DNA from: Brachycybe producta
Lineage: Eukaryota; Arthropoda; Diplopoda; Playtdesmida; Andrognathidae
Assembly: GCA_036925085.1 (NCBI GenBank)
Contig: JAUPFP010000069.1
Span: 496,001-560,000, forward strand
Length of the DNA stretch: 64,000 nt
Reading direction: 5' to 3'
The position numbers were made by a program, and so were the translations under genes. The first letter of the stretch is position 1, and every line of letters starts with the position of its first letter. Under the pieces are notes generated by a model that saw only the letters and a program-made list of their open reading frames with translations, did not search any database and had not been told where the DNA came from. Positions 56,681-64,000 of this stretch are shown here, piece by piece.

Positions 56681-57052
56681 TAGTATTTTTAAATTACGTA
56701 GTTGCATGAACCACCGTTTCATTTTGCACCACAGTGACACAGTTGTTGAGTCATGAAACGAGTGGCGACCACCACTGCCTTTTTTGTCATTGGTAAGCAA
56801 GGTCATACTAGTGGCCCACACTGACTGCAAGCCCATATTGTTTCAATGATGGGTCCGTGTGAAGCAGGCCTTACATGCTTGGTTAACAATTCAACGGAAA
56901 AGCGATTATTTCGACATAAAAGCATTTTTTTTTTGTTTTCGTACAAAATAGAAATGAATAAAAAAATTATGCAACAGTTTCAAAAACGTTTCGTGGTCAC
57001 CTATTATTTTTTTTAGGTTTATTTAAGGCGCCCTTGTAAAAAGAGTTTAAAA

Positions 57053-60000
57053 ATGTCTGCATACAACTACCAAGTACGTTGTTGTTGTTGTTATTGTATT
57101 CATTAAGGTGGATGAATAGATATTTTATTTTGTTTTTGTCCCTCCGGACGGCGCGACAGCAGTGGCTAATGCTGTATGTTCCGTAGATGTTTGGGAGAAA
57201 TTTGGCCGCAAAAAGGTCAATCGAATGTTTTTTAGAAACACCATTATGAAAAAATTCAAGTCGTTTTCAAAACTAGAATGGTAAAAGATGAGGCTAACAG
57301 TTTTCTCATGAAAATGACCCGTTTTTAGGCCATAAAACTCATAAAAAAGTATATTTTAAAAGATATCATCATGGAAAAACCTTTTAGTATTGTCACCAAC
57401 TATTCTAGTTTCTAAAACACTTTGAATTTTTTCGTAATGTTTTTCCTGAAAAACTTTCGAGTGTAAAATACAAATGTTCTCAAAAACCGCGGGTGAGAGA
57501 AAAGAGACCTATAGTCAATAGAATAGAATAGCTACGTACTGTAGTGGCGCCGTTCTGGAGGGGGGAAAAAAACAAAATAAATATCTATTCAGTCACCTAA
57601 ATGTTAATTAAAATTTAACTACATTTTGTATAGCCAACTCTTCTTCCGGCGGATTGTTTCGACGCTTGGTCCGATGCACAGATTCTACGTGAAGCCATGA
57701 AAGGACTTGGTGACTTTGAAGACAAAATTTTCAAATTAACATATTTTTTTTGTACAAACATTTTATGCAGTTACTTTGTCTGTGGTGTAAAATAGGTACT
57801 GACGAAGAAGCCATTGTCGATATTTTGGCCACTCGAGTCAGTTATCAACGTCTGGAGATTGCGAACGTCTACAAGACTCAGTACGGACGAGTGAGTTCGA
57901 GACGATTTTCTCAAGATACGACAAGAAGGTTGCATTTGATCTTTTACTTTTGTCTTCATATATGCATTTGTAGGACCTGATCGATGACTTGAAAAATGAA
58001 CTGAAGGGAAATTTTGAGGACATCGTTCTTGCCTTGATGACGCCAACTACGGATTATCTCGCTACGCACGTGCATAAGGCCATTTCAGGAGCTGGAACTG
58101 ATGAGGCCACCCTTATCGAGATCCTCATTCCTTTGACGCCGAGCGAAATGACGGAATTGAAGGCTGCTTATGAAAGATGTATGATAAAACTTTGGCTTGT
58201 ATTTGTCTTTTTAATTACAGATTTGATTTTTTGTAATGTCCCTAGCTGGTTAGATTCTCATATTTGATGGACTTTTTCTAGTATTTTACACGCAATGTTT
58301 CGTTTTGATGGCTTTTTTTTTTTCTCATTGAACAAATGTCACGCTTTTAATGTTGATCAATAATATCTCGATTAGAACAGATTATATTATGTGGGAATTG
58401 TACTTAATGTTTTATGAACGGGTGATTTTAGAACTCTTGAGGTTATTCTGCATTTTTCAGAAGAACAACACTTAGAAGACATTGAAAGTGTGTTAGGAAC
58501 TAGAACGGTAGCGGAATCAGGGTTGGTAAAATCCTGGACAAAACAGGTAAAGGACAGAGTTGTACTGTACGGAAAGAAAGTGTAAGTGCAAAAGCAGACT
58601 GTACGAGAAAAAAAAAAATAGGCTTAAAAATTGAGATTGTCTAAAACTGGGAAAAAGCTATTATTCCCGGACAGTAAATACCGTGCTAATATCCGGTAAA
58701 TACCACCCCTGGGAAAAACTTTGCCAACCCTGAGCGGAATTTCACTTAATAGTATTTTAATGTTGATATTTATCAAAGCAAACTTTTTAATAGGCAATAA
58801 ATAATTAAAAATATCGTCTCGCTTAAAGTGGGCTCATTTTCGTCCATCTTGACATAAAAAGCTTATTTTAAAATATTGTATATCAACGTGAGCTACCCCT
58901 TCTAGTTTCTAAAACACTTTTATTAAGAGTTTTTTTCTTAAATTTCCTACTGAAAGACAAAACTACCAAGAGTTCAAGGGACGTTTTACACTTGTAAAAA
59001 CCACCTTAAAAATGGAAATTGAAAGCGTTTTAGAAACTAGAAGAGTATTTGAATCATTTAATAGTATTTTCATGTTGATATTTTTCAAAATAAACATCTT
59101 ACAGACAAATTACAAATATTTCTCATAAACGGATGATATTTTTTTGTAATTTGTCTTTAAGAAGTTTATTTTGAAAAATATCAACATGAATATTGGATCA
59201 TTTTTAAACTGACAGTAAAAAGCTTATTTTGAAAGATGCTATTATAGACTAGAAGAGTAATTGAATCACTTGATATTATTTTTTTGTTGATAACTTTCAA
59301 AATAAATTTTTAAAGTCAAGTTTTTTTTAAGTTGAGTCAATTTCATTCTGGCATAAAAAGGTTATTTTTTAAAGGATATCAAAATGAAAATATCTTTTAA
59401 GTGATTGGAACTACCCTTCTAGTTTTTAAAACACTTTCAATTTTCTCTTTAATTTTGGTCCTGAAAGACAGAATAACCAGAGTTGAAGTAAAAAGATGCG
59501 TTTTAGTTTGAAACAAGTTCTGCAGTAATTTTACTTTTACGTCTTCAAGTTTCTTTTTTTACGGCATACGTTCGTTTTCAGTGTACGAAAAATCTCTAGA
59601 GGAAGCATTGAAGAGTGAAGCTGATGGTCATTTTCAAAAACTGCTCGTATCGTTGAGCACGGTATGCTGTTTTTCTTCTTCCGAAGGCAACATTTGATTC
59701 GTGTTTGGCATCTTAGTGTTTGTTTTTGTATCTCAAATTAGGCTGGACGAGATATGGATGCCGATGTTAACGAAGAACTGGCTGCCGAAGATGCAAAGGT
59801 TTATTATATATAAAGCCAAATCGACAGGATGATGCGTTTGTCTTTCTTTTTTTCTTGTTGTTGATCCCCGTTACAGGCTATTTTCGATGCAGGAGAAGGT
59901 CAGTGGGGAACGGAAGAATCTGTTTTCATGACGGCTCTTGCGTGCCGTAGTTTTCCGCAACTCAATTTGACGTTTGACGAGTATTTGAAGTTGTCTTCAA

Positions 60001-61588
60001 AAAACATTGAGACGGCCATCGAGAGCGAACTCTCTGGCGATTATTCGGATGGACTTCTTGCCATCGGTTAGTTTTACTCGTTGTTTTGACAAATTGTTTT
60101 TTTAATTAATTAATTAGTTGCAATTACTAATTAAATCAGTTAAACACTGATTATAATTACTAAATTTTGAAAAGAAATGAATTACAATTACTCGTTTTGA
60201 AATTGAATATTTTTCAATGGGATAGAGAATGTGTGTGACGTCATAAAATGCAGAAGTATTAAAAAACAATTACAAAACCGAATATAAAACTCACAATAAT
60301 CTGTTTGACGTTAATCGGGAATAGTTAATTCAGGTTCCAAATAGTTCAAAATACAAAAAGAAAAATAGTTTAAAATATAATAAGAAAAAAAAAAGGAAAA
60401 ATAGTTTAAAATACAAGAAAAATAGTTTAAAATGCATTTTTCATTAGAAACAAGACAATTAATTACAATGTTTTCAAAGTAATATGATGAATTACTAATT
60501 ACTTTTGGTAAATTACATTTTAATACTGACTTATTATCGAAGAATGTGAGTGAAAATTGTTAGAAATTGTTTCCGTGCTTTGTATTTTGTAGTAAAATGT
60601 GCTCGAAACACTCCCGAGTTTTTCGCTACCAGACTTTACAAGTCGATGAAGGTATAATTGTTTAAAACATATTTTGAAATTTGTTCGTTTGTTTGTTTGT
60701 GTTTTACATATTTCCATTTCATACTTTTCATTCTTAAAAAAACTGTTGTCTATTTAGGAGGTAAGAAGCTTCTCAAATGTTTGGTTTATTTTTAGGCTTG
60801 TTGTAGTGGCTTTTTTTTAAAAAATCCGTAGTTAATGTTTCTATTGTGAATGTGGTTCGTAATAATTTGAAATCTCTTCTCTCGGTGAATATGTAGGGAT
60901 TGGGAACCGATGATGACACGTTGATTCGCATTATTGTCACTCGTTGTGAACTGGACATGAAGCTTGTCAAGCAAGAGTTTGAAAAACAGTACGGCAAGAC
61001 ACTACAGAGCTTCATCGCGGTACAGTTATTATCTCATTTTTGAATTTCATATTGTTTTGAAGCCCTGTCCAGTGTTCACATGGAGGCAATAATTTGACCT
61101 TAAAAATAGCAACTTGTTGATGCATGTCACTCGACGTTTTCGTTGCTAGTTGCCGAATGTTTCATCTTTTTGCATATTTCCATCTCAAATGGTAAAATGG
61201 GCCTCCGTAGATGGCAAGGAAAAGTGTCACAGTGTTAACGGTTGCCACTAGTGGCATCTGGTTGCCTGTTAACGCGGTTGTCTTTTGATTATTATTTTTT
61301 TTTCGGCAGGCAACTTTGTTGCGTCAATGTAGATACTAGTTTTAAGAAACATGGATCAATTACTTGCTGAACGTTTTGTGACAGCAACATTTTTCTCATG
61401 TTGCTACGTGTGTTTTCTCTTTAGGGAAACATTTGGCAACATAAGTCAATATAAATATTGACAGTTGTTATCTCTTGTGTGTGAAATTGTGCTTAGAATT
61501 TATATTTTGTATGCTTTGTTTATGTTTTGGACAGGATGACACATCTGGTGATTACAAGAAGATTTTGTTGAAGTTGGTGACAGACTAA
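57053..61588 (+). CDS. Annexin, four-repeat, complete
   Basis: Calcium-dependent phospholipid-binding protein of membrane faces. Exons: 57053-57073, 57634-57709, 57796-57890, 57974-58178, 59582-59661, 59742-59798, 59877-60066, 60593-60651, 60897-61019, 61535-61588; phases agree, 319 aa, normal for a short-tailed annexin. The N-terminal tail is only [17 protein letters not shown] before the core. Type II calcium loops can be read in each repeat: KGLGTDEEAI (repeat 1), [10 protein letters not shown] (repeat 2), [10 protein letters not shown] (repeat 3) and [10 protein letters not shown] (repeat 4). Each repeat also shows the LIR/DILATR-type helix and the (Y/F)xxxYGxxLxxxI helix. The gene ends [14 protein letters not shown], the normal annexin terminus. 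The vertebrate subfamily cannot be assigned. A non-coding exon start (TTTTTTTAG at 57016) seems to precede the ATG. Intron 1 contains a family D element, intron 4 several family C hairpins. Confidence 0.95.
57105..57600. repeat. Family D TIR element in annexin intron 1
   Basis: GGTGGATGAATAGATATTTTATTTTG on the left, AAAATAAATATCTATTCAGTCACC on the right. CCTCCGGACGGCGCGACAGCAGTGG and GTAGTGGCGCCGTTCTGGAGG lie just inside the ends. It makes up nearly the whole 560-bp intron. Confidence 0.8.
58430..59515. repeat. Family C cluster in annexin intron 4
   Basis: At least three copies of the TAGAAACTAGAAGAG / CCCTTCTAGTTT(C/T)TAAAACAC hairpin, at about 58430-58990 (with an unrelated 200-bp insert near 58515-58740), 59010-59240 and 59245-59500. 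Confidence 0.65.
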
Positions 61589-63452
61589 AAAACATGAAGG
61601 GGGTAAATCCATTAATCCATCCTTCAAACTATAGCCTACATACATTCGATGGTCATTTTATTGTGTCAATATTTAGATGTTTTTTGAGATTTTATCTTCG
61701 TATTACAACAAATTTTAAGAACAGAACAAAAAATTATTAACTGCCTTTTAAAAATATTGTAAAACCCTGATTGATAACTTTTTTTTTTTGTAAACTGGGA
61801 TATTATGCAATTAAACAGGGTGTTAAATTCGGTAAGATTACGGGTGGAAAAAGAGACAAACGTTTGAAACTGAGATTGATAAAAAAAAATGTAACCGAAG
61901 TTTACGAGAGCATTTTTGTTGTAAAGTTGCCAACATAATTTATGTAATAACTAGAAAATACATTATGTGCATACAAATAATGGTTTTAATTTATTATGCG
62001 ATACTTGAGAAGTGACTTTTAAGTACAATGAATCATTTTAATGTATTTTCATATTGATATTTTTAAAATTAAACTTTTTATGGCTAATTCAAAGTAAGTT
62101 AATAAGTTTATTTTTAGGTATCAAATATGAAAATATCTTTAAAATGATTAATTTGTAATTTCTATTTTCTGAAATGTTTTCAAGATTTGTTACCGTCTTC
62201 AAAAAGTTTCAGAATGCAGAATAAGCTGATTCACGTTTTTCCATAATATTGAAGATAAAATAAACAGGGCTGACAAATTTGGGAAGAAAAAATAACCGAG
62301 ATTCGGAAATCAAATTAATACAAAAATCGGGAAGAAAATTAACTCGTTTTCTTTTCAAATTTTACACTTTTTAATACTATCTTTCAGTTTGATTTTTAAA
62401 TTGTTAGAATTTTTTTTTAGATATTTTAAATTTTTTCAGATTTTAGAATTTTTTTGGTAGTTTTTTTTTTTAGATTTTTCACTTTTTAAAAATGTTGTTG
62501 CAGAAAAAAATTCACAATTTTGAAAACAAACTGAAAAATAGTAGGCCTAATAAAAAGTGTAAAATTGGAAAATCAAAACATGATTTTTTGGCGAATTTTT
62601 GGGAAAACTTTTTTTTCCACAGAAAACTCGAGATATTAATTTTGAACACAATTAATTATATGCAAATAAATGCACTTTATAAATTCCGCCATTCTGAAAC
62701 TTTTGTCATTTCTGAAAAGTTTCATAATTTCTCAGTCCTGTGTGGATAATAAAACAAATTATGAACAAATAAGAGATTTTAATCGAGTGATGATTTATTT
62801 CAAATGAATACATAATTGGTACGAGAGAAGAAAAAACAGGCCCAGCCTGAAAATGTCATTTCTGGTTTATACAGATTTGATATAAAAAAATATAATTATC
62901 TAACGAGAGACAATGAACAATAATTATAATAATAAATAGGAATAAAAAAATAAGTGGAGGACCTAATATAAAAATTAAAAATAATTATGAAATTATCTAC
63001 ACTTTAAAAAAAAATAATTAATGAAAAAAAGGCCAATTCCAACCATTATTTATTGGGCTCGGATTTTTATGCAATATCAAGCAAATGTTTCTTAATGTAA
63101 GGTTCAAGTGCCAATTGTGAAGTAATCATCATTAGAGCATCCGCAATTAGGCTTTTTCTAATCAGAAAACGTCGTCTGGTTAGAGGCTAGCTGTCTGCTT
63201 ACTGTCAACTACAGTTCTAACCTCTGACCAGTGTTTCTGATTAGAACAAAAATCATAATTGTTTTGACGATCTAAACAGGATTGTTACTTCTCAATTGGT
63301 CTTTGGGACCATATATTGAGAAACATTTTCTTGATATTGCATAAAAATCCTAGCCCTAGTTATTTATTATAAATAACTGGCCATTTTTATAAGTAAATAT
63401 GAAAGTTGTGACATCAATCATTCATTGGTTCTTATAAATATATTTGTAACGA
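61589..63452. other. Intergenic interval after the annexin gene
   Basis: Annexin and the next gene are tail to tail. The first part is probably annexin 3' UTR (possible ATTAAA at 61810-61815). A degenerate family C copy lies at 62010-62240 and a family B copy at 63056-63359. The rest is AT-rich with no coding exon recognised. Confidence 0.5.
63056..63359. repeat. Family B TIR element, compact copy
   Basis: GGCTCGGATTTTTATGCAATATC on the left, GATATTGCATAAAAATCCTAGCC on the right, core GGTTAGAGGCTAGCTG / TTCTAACCTCTGACCAG. About 304 bp, matching the size of 54423-54730. Confidence 0.8.
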
Positions 63453-64000
63453 TTATTGTTTGTTCTCTGTGGTATTGGTGGTCTCGACGGACGTTGTAGT
63501 TTCTTGGTTTGTAGATGACTGGGTTACGGTGGAATCAGTTTCTTTGGTGAGAACGACTTCAGTTGTCGACAGTGGAATTGTAACGTTGGAGGCAACAGCT
63601 GTCACGTTCTCGAAGTCCATCGGAAAGCTTCCGATGTTGATTACGTACGGCTCGGAAGAGTTTTCTGCCGATCTTGCGATGGATTCGTAAATGCTCGGAT
63701 CGATGACTAAAGTGGTTTCGTTGTTGGATTCCACATTATCTAAATTAAGAGATCTTGCAAATGGAAAGAATTTAGAAAAAATTGATTTGAGCAAAGATGG
63801 TGATGAAGTTGCTTGCGGTGGAGGTCCTCTCGGAGGAAAATTTTGAGGTCTGAAATTAGGTGGTGGCATGTTTGGATCCATCTGACCACCAAATGGTCCG
63901 CCTACTCCTAATCCTTGAGGAGGTTGTTGTTGGATGAAGTTTTCGTGATTTTGAGGATTATCAATACGATCTGGAATTACAGGAGGTTGAAAGTTGGGTC
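63453..64000 (-). CDS. C-terminal part of an unrecognised Pro/Gln- and Ser/Thr-rich protein, 5' end outside window
   Basis: An open frame runs from the window edge to a TAA at 63455-63453, about 181 residues. The first part is rich in Pro, Gln, Asn and Gly (PPVIPDRIDNPQNHENF, QQQPPQGLGVGGPFGG, MPPPNFRPQNFPPRGPP). A more folded-looking segment follows (SLLKSIFSKFFPFARSLNLD, YVINIGSFPMDFENVTA). A Thr/Ser-rich tail ends TTNTTENKQ. Several Asn-X-Ser/Thr sites (NNETT, ENSSE, ENVT, SNVT, TNTT) would suit a secreted or extracellular protein. No domain family is recognised. The ATG at 63881 is internal, because the same frame and composition continue upstream to the edge. Codon use and the lack of simple repeats support real coding. 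Confidence 0.65.
   Translation of the reverse strand, partial: PNFQPPVIPDRIDNPQNHENFIQQQPPQGLGVGGPFGGQMDPNMPPPNFRPQNFPPRGPPPQATSSPSLLKSIFSKFFPFARSLNLDNVESNNETTLVIDPSIYESIARSAENSSEPYVINIGSFPMDFENVTAVASNVTIPLSTTEVVLTKETDSTVTQSSTNQETTTSVETTNTTENKQ

Larger units (their letters stand above)
53484..57015. other. Intergenic interval before the annexin gene
   Basis: No coding exon recognised. It contains a family C fragment (53735-53815), a family B copy, a family E copy, a short hairpin at 56225-56288, a run of Asp/Pro-like GACCTTGACC repeats at 56545-56680 and a partial family G copy at 56700-56875. ACGT-type palindrome TGACGTCA is at 53894. Confidence 0.5.

Noticed and set aside
1-64000. tRNA, rRNA, CRISPR or operon-like structure
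   Set aside because: No B-box-type GGTTCGAATCC, no rRNA-like segment, and no array of equal repeats with unique spacers; tandem arrays here are minisatellites.

Overview
The window is animal nuclear DNA: AT-rich, with multi-exon genes, GT-AG introns from about 60 nt to several kb, and no prokaryotic features. Recognisable genes, in order, are: the catalytic part of a CCR4 deadenylase (CNOT6/CNOT6L-like, +, 11906-18854); a complete CCAR1 orthologue (+, 25471-32065); an AP1AR/gadkin orthologue (-, 34937-40504); an MZB1/pERp1-like ER saposin-fold protein (-, 42266-43786); a FADD-like DED plus death-domain adaptor (+, 46099-48271); a delta/epsilon-like glutathione S-transferase (-, 48405-50896); a four-repeat annexin (+, 57053-61588); and the last coding part of an unrecognised Pro/Gln- and Ser/Thr-rich protein (-, 63453 to the window edge). 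The GST resembles the delta/epsilon class best known from arthropods. That makes an arthropod or related protostome the best guess, but lineage cannot be fixed from one window.

Exon structures were assembled by eye. They were checked by reading-phase continuity across every junction and by similarity to remembered family members. CCAR1 (20 coding exons, 1203 aa), AP1AR (9 exons, 298 aa), MZB1-like (4 exons, 217 aa), GST (5 exons, 218 aa), annexin (10 exons, 319 aa) and FADD-like (2 exons, 272 aa) each give one uninterrupted frame from ATG to stop. The CCR4 gene lacks a visible leucine-rich-repeat N-terminus and is treated as 5' partial. The genes belong to unrelated pathways (mRNA decay, transcription coactivation, AP-1 vesicle traffic, ER folding, apoptosis signalling, detoxification, membrane binding) and look like ordinary eukaryotic neighbours, not a functional cluster. 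FADD-like and GST are tail to tail with about 130 bp between their stops.

Most of the remaining sequence is non-autonomous repeat DNA. At least ten families of hairpin or terminal-inverted-repeat elements (called A to L here) occupy introns and intergenic DNA, often nested in each other. Family A keeps a conserved core carrying CCGCCC, CCAATTAGAAGTTG and TGACGTCA while its outer inverted repeats differ from copy to copy. Family C is present in more than fifteen places. There are also a 2.16-kb GC-rich inverted-repeat-bounded element filled with minisatellites (51324-53483), a pyrimidine-rich minisatellite inside an AP1AR intron (36510-36963), an AAAGC-type minisatellite (9795-10278) and a fold-back element of about 1 kb (40785-41812). 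No tRNA, rRNA, CRISPR array or intact transposase gene was found. One short relic of a possible Tc1/mariner-type transposase end is described.
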